Source of the DNA: Streptomyces agglomeratus
GTDB taxonomy: Bacteria > Actinomycetota > Actinomycetes > Streptomycetales > Streptomycetaceae
Length of the DNA: 64,000 nucleotides
Direction of reading: 5' to 3'
NCBI RefSeq assembly: GCF_001746415.1
Contig: NZ_MEHJ01000001.1
Location: 3,121,001 to 3,185,000, forward strand
Part shown: positions 9,046 through 18,413 of the stretch, one piece after another
Layout of the letters: every line of letters starts with the position of its first letter
How positions within the stretch are numbered: the stretch's first letter is position 1
Position numbers and translations under genes: made by a program
The notes under the pieces: model-generated
Told to the model about the DNA's origin: nothing
The model's database searches: none
Seen by the model: only the letters and a program-made list of their open reading frames with translations

Positions 9046-10449
9046 CTAGGTGGGGCGCCTGGTCAGAAGCCATGGCTCGACCGTGCCGAGCCCGCGCACC
9101 GGCCGCTGCCACATCGGCTGGAGCGCGAAGCGGTACGAGGGCGGGGCGACGCCCTCCTTCTCCGCCACCTCCGCCTGGGCCGCCGCCTCCGCCTCGGAGA
9201 CCGGCGCGTCGCCGGTCCGCGACAGTTCCTCGGCGAACGCCCCGTCCACCAGCAGCGCGTCCTTGGGGGCTATCGAGGTGAGCCTGCTGGCCAGGTTCAC
9301 CGTCGTACCGAAGACGTCGCCCATGCGGGTGGTGACCGTGCCGAAGGCGATGCCGACGCGCAGGGCCGGCATCGTCGGGTTGGCGGCCATCGTCTCGATG
9401 AGCCGCAGCGCGATCTCCGCTGCCGTGCCCGCGTCGTCCGCCGCGTACAGGACCTCGTCGCCGAGCGTCTTGATGAGCCGGCCGCCGTGGGCCGCGACCA
9501 GGTCGGCGCAGGTCGTCTCGAACGCCTCGACCAGCTCGCCCAGCTCCTCCTCCTCCAGGCGCCGCGTCAGCCGCGTGAACCCGACGAGGTCCGCGAAGCC
9601 GACCGCGAGCCGCCGGTCGACCATCTCCTCGTCGTCGGCCGCCTGCACGACCCGGCCGGTCGCGGCGGCGAGCTGGCGCCGCCAGACGTAGCGCAGGAAC
9701 TCCTCCAGCTCGGGCAGGAGCAGCTCGACCAGCGGATACGTGACTTCGGTACGGGTCATGCCGGGTTCCGGCGGCTCGGTCAGGCCCTCCAGGAAGGAAT
9801 CGATCTGCCATTCCGCCAGCCGGGCGGTGGTCTGCCCGGTGGACCGGGCGACCTGCACCGCCATCGGCTCGCTGAGCAGCCCCGCCTCGACGAGACCGGC
9901 GAGCCGCCGCAGGGCCAGGACGTCCGCCTCGGTCAGCGCCTTGGCCTGGCCGATGTCGGCGAAACCCATGGCCCGCCAGAACCGGGACGCGAGGTCCATG
10001 GAGACGCCTGCGGTACGGGCGGCCTGAAACGGGGTGTAGCGACGCTCGGCGCCGAGGATCAGCTGCTCCAGGCGGATCGCGAGCGGATCGTCGGTCGGTT
10101 CGGCGGTGTGGTCGACGGCGTGATGGGGCGTGGGGTACGGCGAAGGCTCCACAGCGGCGGGCACGCCGCCCTCGGTCCCGTCCGCACGGACGATCCCGTG
10201 CACCGCGCCCGCACCGGAGCCGGTCCCGGACCCTGTGGCGGAACCGGTCGCGCCTTGCGGGCCGGCCCCGGCGCCCCGGGGGTCTTCGCCCGTGGCGGGC
10301 GTGTCCGGGCCCGCGCCGGACGGGTCTGCCGCACCCACAGAGGACTCCTCACCCGCACCGGACCCGGACGGCGCGGCCGCACCCGGCTCCGGACCCGTAC
10401 CCGGGTCCCGCCGCGCACCCGCAGAGGACCCCGCGTCGTCGACGGTCAC
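9046..10449 (-). CDS. cya: class III adenylate cyclase
   Basis: Soluble adenylate cyclase of 467 residues. The first 125 or so are Gly/Ala/Pro/Ser-rich low complexity. A middle helical part (RLEQLILGAERRYTPFQAARTAGV onward) resembles the regulatory domain of mycobacterial Rv1264. The C-terminal cyclase domain (about 280-430) has the two metal aspartates (FADLVGF and LGDEVL), the purine-selecting Lys in LIKTLGDE and FGTTVNLASR. From memory, S. coelicolor cya lies in this same neighbourhood and cAMP there affects germination. GTG start at 10449. The enoyl-CoA hydratase lies downstream. Confidence 0.9.
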   Translation of the reverse strand: MTVDDAGSSAGARRDPGTGPEPGAAAPSGSGAGEESSVGAADPSGAGPDTPATGEDPRGAGAGPQGATGSATGSGTGSGAGAVHGIVRADGTEGGVPAAVEPSPYPTPHHAVDHTAEPTDDPLAIRLEQLILGAERRYTPFQAARTAGVSMDLASRFWRAMGFADIGQAKALTEADVLALRRLAGLVEAGLLSEPMAVQVARSTGQTTARLAEWQIDSFLEGLTEPPEPGMTRTEVTYPLVELLLPELEEFLRYVWRRQLAAATGRVVQAADDEEMVDRRLAVGFADLVGFTRLTRRLEEEELGELVEAFETTCADLVAAHGGRLIKTLGDEVLYAADDAGTAAEIALRLIETMAANPTMPALRVGIAFGTVTTRMGDVFGTTVNLASRLTSIAPKDALLVDGAFAEELSRTGDAPVSEAEAAAQAEVAEKEGVAPPSYRFALQPMWQRPVRGLGTVEPWLLTRRPT

Positions 10450-10555
10450 CTACCGCCTCCTGCCCGTTCCCTGCGCACTGCCGTGTGTCCTGCCGATCGT
10501 CTGTCGCACCGATCCGTCGCGGATCGCCTCAACGATACGGCAGGTGTGCCCTAGC

Positions 10556-11437
10556 TCACTCCCCCGTCCCGCGCGTCTCCTCTGTACTCGCCCCCGGCCT
10601 GAGGTGTACGACGTCACCCGCCCCCACCGGCTGCTGGACCCCGTCCGCCGTCGCCAGCACCAGCCGCCCGTGGCCGTCCACGGCCACCGCCTCCCCGGTC
10701 ACCGACCGGCCGCCGGGCAGTTCGGCCCGTACGGTACGGCCGAGCGTGGCGCAGCCCGCCACGTACGCCTCCTGGAGGCGGCCGGCCTCCGGATCGCCGC
10801 CGGCGGCCCGCCACTCGCCGTACCACTGGTCGAGCGAGCGCAGCACCGACCGCAGGAGCGGGTCGCGGTCGGTCGAGACCGCTCCGGCGAGGGCCAGGGA
10901 GCCCGCGCCGGGGACCGGCAGCTCCTTCTCGGTCAGGGTGACGTTGATGCCGATGCCGACCACGACGCCGTCGTCGGCCCGCTCGGCGAGGATGCCGCCG
11001 GCCTTGCGCTCCTCGCCGCCCACCGTCACCAGCAGGTCGTTCGGCCACTTGAGCGCCGTGTCGACGCCGGCGGCCCGGGACAGCCCGGTCGCCACCGCGA
11101 CGCCGGCGAGCAGCGGCAGCCAGCCCCACTTCTCGACGGGGACCTCGGCGGGCTTCAGCAGTACGGAGAAGAAGAGTCCGGAGCGTGCGGGCGCCGACCA
11201 GCGCCGGTCGAGGCGTCCGCGCCCCTCGGTCTGCTCCTCGGCGACCAGAACCGCCCCTTCGGGCAGGTCCGCCGCCCGCCGCGCCAGGTCGGTGTTGGTG
11301 GACCCGACGGAGGGGACGACGTCCAGGGACGTCCACAGGGCGCCCTCGCGCACCAGTGCGCGGCGCAGCGCGTTGGCGCTGAGCGGCGGCCGGTCGAGGT
11401 CGGACCAGCGGTGGTCTGAAGCATCGGAAGGCGTCAT
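10556..11437 (-). CDS. birA: biotin--[acetyl-CoA-carboxylase] ligase
   Basis: Joins biotin via biotinyl-AMP to the lysine of biotin carrier domains; its likely target here is the alpha subunit encoded at 19957-21711. The 293 residues contain GRGRLDRRW (72-80), which binds the biotinyl-AMP phosphate, and KWPNDL (130-135), followed by a C-terminal SH3-like domain. No N-terminal winged helix is seen, so it is the monofunctional type and not a DNA-binding repressor. The start MTPSDASDHRW is 105 bp from the divergent pccB, and the pairing of ligase with carboxylase supports the function. Confidence 0.93.
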   Translation of the reverse strand: MTPSDASDHRWSDLDRPPLSANALRRALVREGALWTSLDVVPSVGSTNTDLARRAADLPEGAVLVAEEQTEGRGRLDRRWSAPARSGLFFSVLLKPAEVPVEKWGWLPLLAGVAVATGLSRAAGVDTALKWPNDLLVTVGGEERKAGGILAERADDGVVVGIGINVTLTEKELPVPGAGSLALAGAVSTDRDPLLRSVLRSLDQWYGEWRAAGGDPEAGRLQEAYVAGCATLGRTVRAELPGGRSVTGEAVAVDGHGRLVLATADGVQQPVGAGDVVHLRPGASTEETRGTGE

Positions 11438-11542
11438 GCAACCCAGCGTAGGTGTGGCAAACGACGCACTGCCGAGCGGCACACGCGCCGCTACGCTACG
11501 TGCCAGTAGCCGTCCGCTGACCAGGCAGGGAGCCGCATCCCG

Positions 11543-13129
11543 ATGTCCGAGCCCGAGACCGAGACCGACATCCGTACCACCGCGGGCAAGATCGCGGATT
11601 TGCAGCGCCGTATTGACGAAGCCACGCACGCCGGCTCCGCGCGCGCGGTCGAGAAGCAGCACGCCAAGGGCAAGCTGACGGCCCGTGAGCGGATCGACCT
11701 GCTCATGGACGAAGGCTCGTTCGTAGAGCTCGACGAGTTCGCCCGGCACCGTTCGACGAACTTCGGCATCGAGAAGAACCGCCCGTACGGCGACGGTGTC
11801 GTCACCGGCTACGGCACGGTCGACGGCCGCCCCGTCTGCGTCTATTCGCAGGACTTCACGATCTTCGGCGGTTCGCTCGGCGAGGTCTACGGCGAGAAGA
11901 TCGTCAAGGTCATGGACTTCGCGCTGAAGACCGGCTGCCCGGTCGTCGGCATCAACGACGGCGGCGGCGCGCGCATCCAGGAGGGTGTCGTCGCGCTGGG
12001 CCTGTTTGCCGAGATCTTCCGCCGCAACGTGCACGCGTCCGGTGTGGTCCCGCAGATCTCGCTGATCGTCGGCCCGTGCGCCGGCGGCGCGGTCTACTCG
12101 CCGGCGATCACCGACTTCACGGTGATGGTCGACCAGACCTCGCACATGTTCATCACCGGTCCGGACGTCATCAAGACGGTCACGGGCGAGGACGTCGGCT
12201 TCGAGGAGCTCGGCGGCGCGCGCACGCACAACACCACCTCGGGTGTGGCGCACCACATGGCGGGTGACGAGAAGGACGCGATCGACTACGTCAAGTCGCT
12301 GCTCTCGTACCTGCCTTCGAACAACCTCAGCGAGCCGCCGGCCTTCCCGGAGGAGGCGGACCTGGAGACGTCCGACGAGGACCGCGAGCTGGACACGCTG
12401 ATCCCGGACAGCGCGAACCAGCCGTACGACATGCACACCGCCATCGAGCACGTGCTGGACGACGGCGAGTTCCTGGAGACCCAGGCGCTCTTCGCGCCGA
12501 ACATCGTCACCGGCTTCGGCCGGGTCGAGGGCCACCCGGTCGGCATCGTCGCCAACCAGCCGATGCAGTTCGCCGGCTGCCTGGACATCAACGCCTCCGA
12601 GAAGGCGGCGCGGTTCGTCCGCACCTGCGACGCGTTCAACGTGCCGGTGCTGACCTTCGTGGACGTGCCGGGCTTCCTGCCGGGCGTGGACCAGGAGTAC
12701 GGCGGCATCATCCGGCGCGGTGCGAAGCTGATCTACGCGTACGCGGAGGCGACGGTCCCGCTCATCACCGTCATCACGCGCAAGGCGTTCGGCGGCGCGT
12801 ACGACGTCATGGGCTCCAAGCACCTGGGCGCGGACCTGAACCTGGCGTGGCCGACCGCGCAGATCGCGGTGATGGGCGCGCAGGGCGCGGTGAACATCCT
12901 GCACCGGCGCACGATCGCGGCCGCCGAGGACCCGGAGGCGACCCGCGCGGAGCTGATCGCCGACTACGAGGACACGCTGCTGAACCCGTACGTCGCCGCC
13001 GAGCGGGGCTATGTCGACGCGGTGATCATGCCGTCGGAGACGCGCCGCCACATCGTGCGCGGGCTGCGTCAGCTGCGTACGAAGCGGGAATCCCTCCCCC
13101 CGAAGAAGCACGGCAACATCCCGCTCTAG
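11543..13129 (+). CDS. pccB: acyl-CoA carboxylase beta subunit (propionyl-CoA carboxylase)
   Basis: Carboxyltransferase subunit of 528 residues that moves CO2 from carboxybiotin to an acyl-CoA, giving (2S)-methylmalonyl-CoA for polyketide and fatty-acid synthesis if propionyl-CoA is used. Both crotonase-like halves are complete, with oxyanion segments [11 protein letters not shown] and [10 protein letters not shown] in the first, and [16 protein letters not shown] in the second. Asp in AYDVM matches the residue that favours propionyl-CoA in S. coelicolor PccB, rather than the Ile of acetyl-specific relatives. It is followed 12 bp later by the epsilon subunit gene. Confidence 0.95.
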   Translation: MSEPETETDIRTTAGKIADLQRRIDEATHAGSARAVEKQHAKGKLTARERIDLLMDEGSFVELDEFARHRSTNFGIEKNRPYGDGVVTGYGTVDGRPVCVYSQDFTIFGGSLGEVYGEKIVKVMDFALKTGCPVVGINDGGGARIQEGVVALGLFAEIFRRNVHASGVVPQISLIVGPCAGGAVYSPAITDFTVMVDQTSHMFITGPDVIKTVTGEDVGFEELGGARTHNTTSGVAHHMAGDEKDAIDYVKSLLSYLPSNNLSEPPAFPEEADLETSDEDRELDTLIPDSANQPYDMHTAIEHVLDDGEFLETQALFAPNIVTGFGRVEGHPVGIVANQPMQFAGCLDINASEKAARFVRTCDAFNVPVLTFVDVPGFLPGVDQEYGGIIRRGAKLIYAYAEATVPLITVITRKAFGGAYDVMGSKHLGADLNLAWPTAQIAVMGAQGAVNILHRRTIAAAEDPEATRAELIADYEDTLLNPYVAAERGYVDAVIMPSETRRHIVRGLRQLRTKRESLPPKKHGNIPL

Positions 13130-13141
13130 GAAGGGCCGCTG

Positions 13142-13351
13142 ATGATGATCAAGGTCATACGGGGCAACCCGACCCCGGAGGAGCTGGCCGCCGCCCTCGC
13201 GGTGGTCCAGGCCCGCGCCGCGGCGGCGGCCGGCTCGCCGTCCGGCGCGGAGGAACCGCCGGCCGCCTGGTCGGACCCGGCCAGGGTGGCGCGGCACCGG
13301 CTGCCGCAGCCGGGGCCGACGGCCTGGGGCCGGACGTACTGGCCCGGCTAG
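13142..13351 (+). CDS. pccE: acyl-CoA carboxylase epsilon subunit
   Basis: Small subunit of 69 residues that stabilises and activates the actinobacterial acyl-CoA carboxylase complex. It shows the family pattern: an N-terminal IKVIRGNPTPEELAAALAVVQ helix, an Ala/Gly linker and a C-terminal W-x-x-x-x-R segment ending in GPTAWGRTYWPG. It is 12 bp downstream of pccB and followed by a strong terminator, so the two form an operon. ATG at 13142 or 13145 could be the start. Confidence 0.9.
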   Translation: MMIKVIRGNPTPEELAAALAVVQARAAAAAGSPSGAEEPPAAWSDPARVARHRLPQPGPTAWGRTYWPG

Positions 13352-13365
13352 GGCCTACGACGACG

Positions 13366-13399
13366 TGAAGGCCGGACCCGCGAGCGGGTCCGGCCTTCA
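13366..13399. terminator. bidirectional terminator between pccE and SGNH gene
   Basis: Perfect 16-bp inverted repeat (13366-13381 with 13384-13399) between two convergent genes, 14 bp after the pccE stop and 11 bp before the end of the leftward SGNH reading frame. Confidence 0.75.
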
Positions 13400-13410
13400 T
13401 CGCTGTCGCC

Positions 13411-14663
13411 TCACAGGACCTCGGCGACGGTCCTCGCCATCAGCCGGTAGCCCGCGTCGTTGGGGTGCAGCGCGTCGCCGTGGTCGTACGCCGGGTGCAG
13501 GCGGTCGGGGTCGGCCGGGTCGGCGAGCGCCTTGTCGAAGTCGGCGTACGCGTCGAACTCGCCCGAGGTGCGGATCCAGTGGTTCACCTCGTCGCTGACC
13601 TTCGCCGCGTGCGGCCCCAGTGGTCGGAGCCCTTGAGCGGCAGGAGGGTGGAGCCGACGATCCGCAGGCCCCTGGCGTGGGCGGCGCGGATCAGCTCGCG
13701 GTAGCCGGCGACGAGATTGGCGGCGGAGACGACGGGCGAGGGCTTGTAAGTGGGCTGGTCCTTCGCCTCGCTGAAGCCGATGTCGTTGAGTCCTTCGAGT
13801 ACGACGACGGTGGAGACGCCGGGCTGGTCGAGGGCGTCGCGGCCGAAGCGGGCGGTGGCGCGTTCGCCGTACCAGGCGGAGTCGTTGAGGACGAGGTTGC
13901 CGCCGATGCCCTGGTTGACGACGGGGCGGCCGGTGCGCTCGGCGAGGGCGTCGGAGTACCGGCGGTCGGTGTTGGGCGTCGAGCCGAAGCTGTCGGTGAT
14001 GGAGTCCCCGAAGAGGACGATGCCGTCCTTCCTCCTGGGCTCGGAACCGCGGACCTCGACGCCGGACAGGTAGTACCAGGACTGGGTGCTGTCGGTGAAG
14101 GCGGCACCGGAGGCGTCGGCGCGGTGGTTGCCCTCGGCGCGGTAGGTGTCGGCCCAGCCCTGGGCATGGAAGGTCGCGGGGCCGGTGGTGCCGGCGAGGT
14201 AGAGCGTGACGGTGACGGACTCCAGCCGGTCCAGGGTGAGCGGGGCGGCGTCACTGCGCAGCTCGCCGCGCGCGGGTACCTCGACGGACCGCTTGCCGGA
14301 GAAGGTGAGGTGGCGGACGCTGCCGGGTTCGACGGCGGCACGCTCGCCCTTCGCCGTACGGGCGACGGTGGCGCCCGTGACCGTGAGCGGCGAGGTCCCG
14401 TACGCGTTGGAGAGGCGGATACGGACCTGCTCGCCGGCGCCGGTGACCCGGACGACCTGGCGGACGGTCTGGCGGGAGAACCCCTCCTGGGACCAGTTGG
14501 GGGTGAAGCCGGTGCTGGGCAGTTGCGGGGAGGCGCCCCAGACGGCGCTCCAGCGGCCGGCGGCCGGCGCCGAGGACTCCGGCAGGGCCGCGCCGGTCAG
14601 CCCGAGAACGAGTGCGGAAGCGGCGACGGGGGCGGCGATACGGCGGACGAGTCCGAAGTTCAT
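13411..14663 (-). pseudogene. secreted SGNH/GDSL hydrolase, frameshifted near 13612-13616
   Basis: Secreted esterase/lipase-like protein with a signal peptide (MNFGLVRRIAAPVAASALVLGL), block I serine in LFGDSITDS, block II/III in GGNLVLND and LEGLNDIG. In the starting frame the protein runs to GSDHWG and then becomes Arg-rich nonsense, stopping at 13584. The true C-terminus continues in another frame as AAKVSDEVNHWIRTSGEFD, then the catalytic DxxH-type region RLHPAYD...LHPNDAGY, ending at 13411. Adding one G/C at the GGCCCC run (13612-13618) would restore one reading frame of about 417 residues. A sequencing error or a real mutation both fit. It is divergent from a TetR gene. Confidence 0.85.
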
Positions 14664-14677
14664 GGCACAGCCTTTCC

Positions 14678-14702
14678 CTAATGGGAAGCAAGTTCCGTTA
14701 AG
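14678..14702. promoter_or_regulatory. candidate TetR operator 1
   Basis: Imperfect inverted repeat with arms like TAATGGGAA and TTCCGTTA, 14 bp upstream of the SGNH gene start. A second version starts 54 bp away with the same CTAATGG...TTCC..GTT pattern. Two similar sites between a TetR gene and its divergent neighbour are the usual arrangement for an autoregulated TetR pair. Confidence 0.45.
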
Positions 14703-14731
14703 ATGCGAGGACCGTACCAGACTCGGAGCGC

Positions 14732-14756
14732 CTAATGGAACAGAATTCCCGTTTGG
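14732..14756. promoter_or_regulatory. candidate TetR operator 2, overlapping the tetR start
   Basis: Second copy of the CTAATGG-(AA)-TTCC-GTT inverted-repeat pattern. It contains the ATG of the TetR gene (14735), so a bound repressor would block its own transcription or elongation. Similarity to operator 1 is by eye. Confidence 0.4.
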
Positions 14757-15367
14757 AAGCCGCCTCGTTCACACCGGGGTCCGTGCGACCCGGCGGCCGG
14801 ACCGCCAAGGTCCGTACCGCCGTGCTCGAAGCCACGCGGGCGGCACTCGTGGAGGCGGGCTTCCACGGGCTGAACCTGGACCGGGTCGCGGCGCACGCGG
14901 GCGTCGGCAAGACGACCGTCTACCGCCGCTGGGGATCGGCGGCCGGGCTCGTCGCCGACCTGCTGCGCGACATGGCCGAGCAGTCCGTGCCCGCCGCGGA
15001 CACCGGCTCGCTGGAAGGGGACCTGCTGGCCAACGCCCGTCTCGTACGCGAGACGCTCACCGATCCGCGCATGGGCCCGGTCTTCCAGGCGGTCATCGCG
15101 GCAGCGGCGTGCGACGAGGAGTGCGCGAGCGCGCTGAACGGCTTCTACGCGACGCGCATCCGGGAGTGGGCCCCGTGCGTCGAGCGGGCGGCCGGTCGCG
15201 GCGAGGTCCCGGCCGGCACGGACGCGGCCGAGGTGATCCGGTCGGTGTCCGCCCCGCTCTACTACCGCTTCGCGGTGAGCCGGGAAGCGCTTGCCGAGGC
15301 GGACGCCGTGCGGGCGGCGGCGGTGGCGGTGTCGGCGGCGCGGTCGGGACTGTTCACCCGGAATTAG
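14735..15367 (+). CDS. TetR family transcriptional regulator
   Basis: A 210-residue repressor-type protein. The N-terminal DNA-binding helix-turn-helix is clear (LDRVAAHAGVGKTTVYRRWGS, about residues 49-69). The C-terminal part resembles the TetR_C_33/QacR-like ligand domains of Streptomyces regulators. It is divergent from the SGNH hydrolase gene, with 71 bp between the starts, and paired palindromes sit in and at the edge of this gap, so it probably controls itself and the esterase. The ATG at 14735 is preceded by GGAG six bases away. Confidence 0.9.
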   Translation: MEQNSRLEAASFTPGSVRPGGRTAKVRTAVLEATRAALVEAGFHGLNLDRVAAHAGVGKTTVYRRWGSAAGLVADLLRDMAEQSVPAADTGSLEGDLLANARLVRETLTDPRMGPVFQAVIAAAACDEECASALNGFYATRIREWAPCVERAAGRGEVPAGTDAAEVIRSVSAPLYYRFAVSREALAEADAVRAAAVAVSAARSGLFTRN

Positions 15368-15438
15368 TCCCCTGGTACTGGCCCTCCTGAGTACAGGTAC
15401 TCAGGCGCCGCAGCCGTGCCGGCCGCAGGATCGAAGGC

Positions 15439-15567
15439 ATGCTGTGGTCCGACCCGGAGAACGAGCCTCCGAAAGAGCTGCGTGAGACGCAGGCGATGCT
15501 CCGGCGCATGGGCGTGCTGCTGGCCCTGGCGATGGTGCTGGCGATGTTCGTACTCGGCATCCACTGA
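15439..15567 (+). CDS. small single-pass membrane protein (MmpB-like)
   Basis: A 42-residue protein: polar, charged N-terminus ([20 protein letters not shown]) and one C-terminal membrane helix ([18 protein letters not shown]). It is too short for standard length cut-offs, but the codon pattern and the helix are coding-like. It resembles from memory the short streptomycete family named morphogenic membrane protein MmpB, which I could not verify. It lies between the TetR gene and maf in the same direction, 71 bp after the former and 60 bp before the latter. Confidence 0.65.
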   Translation: MLWSDPENEPPKELRETQAMLRRMGVLLALAMVLAMFVLGIH

Positions 15568-15627
15568 CCGCCGCGGGCGCTCGGCCGCAGTGCCTGCTCC
15601 CGGGCGCCGCCTCGTACGATGAACCGC

Positions 15628-16232
15628 ATGACTCCTCCGCGCCGCCGCCTCGTTCTCGCCTCCGCCTCCCCGCCCGGCTCGGGCTCCTGCGCCAGGCCGG
15701 GCTCGCCCCGGAGGTGGTCGTCAGCGGCGTCGACGAGGACGCGGTCAGCGCGCCCACGCCGGCCGGGCTCGCGCTCGTACTGGCCGAGGCCAAGGCCGCG
15801 TCCGTCGCCGCCCGCCCCGAGGCCGCCGACGCGCTCGTCATCGGCTGCGACTCCGTACTGGAGCTGGACGGCCGGGCTCTCGGCAAGCCCGCCGACGCCG
15901 AGGACGCCACCGCCCGCTGGAAGTCCATGCGGGGCCGCTCGGGCATCCTGCGGACCGGTCACTGCGTGATCGACACGGCCACCGGCCGCCGCGCCTCCGC
16001 CACCGCGTCCACCACGGTCCGCTTCGGGGAGCCGACCGACACCGAGATCGCCGCGTACGTCGCGACCGGCGAACCCCTCCACGTCGCGGGCGCCTTCACC
16101 CTCGACGGCCGCTCGGCACCGTTCGTCGACGGCATCGACGGCGACCCCGGCAACGTCATCGGCCTGTCGCTGCCACTGCTGCGCCGCCTCCTCGCCGACC
16201 TCGGTACGCCGATCACCGACCTGTGGACATGA
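15628..16232 (+). pseudogene. maf: Maf nucleotide pyrophosphatase, frameshifted near 15670
   Basis: Maf-family nucleoside triphosphate pyrophosphatase, which hydrolyses modified or non-canonical nucleotides and is linked to septum control. The N-terminus [14 protein letters not shown] is correct, then the frame turns to [14 protein letters not shown] nonsense. The rest ([37 protein letters not shown]) continues in another frame to 16232. One missing G in the CCCCGCCCGG stretch (about 15674) explains it; restoring it gives the expected [16 protein letters not shown]. The gene's end overlaps the convergent MocR gene by 20 bp. This is the second one-base G/C loss within 2.1 kb. Confidence 0.85.
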
Positions 16233-17763
16233 CCTCGCCCAGCGTCGCCACCCCCTCGGCGATGCCTCCCGGCGCGGTCGCGGCGTAACCGAGCACCAGT
16301 CCGGGGCGGCCGGTGCGCTGCCTGTGCCACGACAGGGGCTGGACCTTCACGCCGCGCTCCAGCGCGGCCGCCGCCCACTCGATGTCGTCGCACCGCGCGG
16401 CGTCGAAGGTGATCATCAGGTGCAGGCCCGCCGCCGCGCCGTGCACCACCGCCCCCGGCAGATGCTCCGCGATCGCCGCGATCATGGCGTCCCGGCGCCG
16501 CCGGTGCCGCCTGCGCAGCAGGCGCAAGTGGCGTTCCATCTCGCCCGATTCCATCAGCCGGGCCAGGACCAGCTGGGGCAGCACCGCGTTTCCGAGATCG
16601 GCGAACCGCTTGGCGGCCACCAGCGCGTCCCGGTACTTCGGCGGCGCCAGCATCCACCCCACCCGCAGCGCGGGCGCGAGCAGCTTGGACACGCTGCCCG
16701 CGTAGCAGACCTGCTCCGCCAGCACCGACCGCAGCGCGGGCACCGGCGGCCGGTCGTAGCGGTGCTCCGCGTCGTAGTCGTCCTCCACGATCAGCCCGCC
16801 TTCCCCGGCCCACCGCATCAGCTCCCGACGCCGTACGCCGCCGAGCACCACCCCGGCCGGAAACTGGTGCGCCGGGGTGAGGAGCACCGCTCGGGCGCCG
16901 GTGGCCCGCAGTTCGCCGACCCGCACCCCCTGCGCGTCGACCGCGACCGGCGGTGTCTCCAGCCCCCGGTCGCGCAGGTGGTGGCGGGCCCCGAGCGAGC
17001 CCGGGTCCTCCACCGCGACGGCGGACATCCCGTCGTTCCGCAGCACCTCCGCCAGCAGCCCGAGTCCCTGGGCGGTGCCGGACGTGATGACGACCTCGCC
17101 CGCGTCCACCCTGATGCCCCGGTTGCGGGCCAGCCAGTTCACCACCGCGCGGCGCAACTCCGGGGCGCCGCGCGGATCTCCGTATCCGAGGTCGGACGCC
17201 GACAGGTCCTTGAGTACGGCGCGTTCCGCGCGCAGCCACGCCGTGCGCGGGAACGCCGCCAGGTCGGGCATACCGGGCGACAGGTCGATGCGGGCCGGCG
17301 CCGCCCGCAATCGGTCGAAGACGTCCGCGCCGGGCGGCGTCGCGCCGAAGACCGCCCCGGCGGGCAGATCCCCGGCGTACGGGGAATCAGCGGAAGCCGG
17401 AGCGGCGGCGCGAGGGGAACCGGCCGCAGGAGGGGCGAGCGGCGCGGGAGCGGCGGCAACCGGCGCCGCCACCACCACCGTTCCGGCCCTCCCCCGCCCC
17501 GCGACATGCCCGTCCTCGGTCAGGCGCTGATACGCCTCCGTCACCACCCCCCGCGACACCCGCAGTTCGGCCGCGAGCACCCGCGTGGCCGGCAACCGGC
17601 TTCCCACCGGGAGGCTGCCGTCCGATATGCCGTCCCGGAGCCGGCGCGCGAGCCAGTCCGACAGCCCGCCGACGGGCGCCTCGCCCGGGTCCAGCTGAAG
17701 GAAGTCCGACCCGGGGGAAGCAGTTATGGACCGGCCGGAGGCGCACTCAATGGACCTGTTCAT
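16213..17763 (-). CDS. MocR family regulator (GntR HTH + aminotransferase-like domain)
   Basis: Pyridoxal-phosphate-dependent transcription factor of 516 residues. A GntR winged helix ([21 protein letters not shown] then [12 protein letters not shown]) occupies the N-terminus. A class I aminotransferase-like domain follows, with [26 protein letters not shown] and the Schiff-base lysine in [17 protein letters not shown]. The start MNRSIEC was chosen because an earlier in-frame ATG would overlap the divergent LysE gene. Only 28 bp separate it from lysE-like 17792. MocR proteins often control the divergent neighbour, so this exporter is its likely target. Confidence 0.9.
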   Translation of the reverse strand: MNRSIECASGRSITASPGSDFLQLDPGEAPVGGLSDWLARRLRDGISDGSLPVGSRLPATRVLAAELRVSRGVVTEAYQRLTEDGHVAGRGRAGTVVVAAPVAAAPAPLAPPAAGSPRAAAPASADSPYAGDLPAGAVFGATPPGADVFDRLRAAPARIDLSPGMPDLAAFPRTAWLRAERAVLKDLSASDLGYGDPRGAPELRRAVVNWLARNRGIRVDAGEVVITSGTAQGLGLLAEVLRNDGMSAVAVEDPGSLGARHHLRDRGLETPPVAVDAQGVRVGELRATGARAVLLTPAHQFPAGVVLGGVRRRELMRWAGEGGLIVEDDYDAEHRYDRPPVPALRSVLAEQVCYAGSVSKLLAPALRVGWMLAPPKYRDALVAAKRFADLGNAVLPQLVLARLMESGEMERHLRLLRRRHRRRRDAMIAAIAEHLPGAVVHGAAAGLHLMITFDAARCDDIEWAAAALERGVKVQPLSWHRQRTGRPGLVLGYAATAPGGIAEGVATLGEVMSTGR

Positions 17764-17791
17764 CAGGCCATTGTGCGACCAGGGTTGAGAC

Positions 17792-18397
17792 ATGACCACA
17801 GAGTTCCTGCTGACCTCACTGATCGTCGTCGCCACCCCCGGCACCGGCGCGCTCTACACCATGGCGGCCGGCCTTTCACGTGGCGCCCGCGCGAGTGCCG
17901 TCGCCTCGATCGGCTGCACCCTGGGCATCATTCCGCACATGGTGGCGGCGATCACGGGCCTCGCTGCACTGCTCCACACCAGTGCGACGGCATTCCAGAT
18001 TCTCAAGTACCTGGGCGTCGCCTATCTCCTCTACATGGCGTGGAGCACCCTGCGGAACAAGAACGCCCTCACGGCGGAGAAGGACTCCGAACCCCGGTCG
18101 GCGGCGAAAGTCATCACCTCCGGCGTACTCATCAACATCCTCAATCCGAAACTCACCCTCTTCTTCTTCGCGTTCCTGCCCCAGTTCGTTGGCTCGGGAG
18201 AGCCGGACGCCCTGGTCCGCATGGTCGAGTTGAGCGCCGTATTCATGCTGATCACGTTCCTCGTCTTCGCCGCATACGGAATTTTCGCCGCCGCGATGCG
18301 GCGCCACGTCCTCGCCCGTCCCCGTGTCCTGACCTGGGTGCGCAGGGTCTTCGCGGGCGCGTTCGCCGCGCTCGGTGCCCGGCTCGCGTTCCTCTGA
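17792..18397 (+). CDS. LysE/RhtB family amino-acid exporter
   Basis: Integral membrane protein of 201 residues with about six hydrophobic segments and the typical RhtB/LysE signatures ATPGTGALYTMAAGLSRG near the N-terminus and YLGVAYLLYMAWSTLR in the middle, then GVLINILNPKLTLFFFAFLPQF. It probably exports an amino acid or related small molecule across the cytoplasmic membrane. It is divergent from the MocR gene and 16 bp upstream of the B3/B4 protein gene, with which it likely shares an mRNA. Substrate unknown. Confidence 0.92.
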   Translation: MTTEFLLTSLIVVATPGTGALYTMAAGLSRGARASAVASIGCTLGIIPHMVAAITGLAALLHTSATAFQILKYLGVAYLLYMAWSTLRNKNALTAEKDSEPRSAAKVITSGVLINILNPKLTLFFFAFLPQFVGSGEPDALVRMVELSAVFMLITFLVFAAYGIFAAAMRRHVLARPRVLTWVRRVFAGAFAALGARLAFL

Positions 18398-18413
18398 GAA
18401 GAAAGCCGACCTG

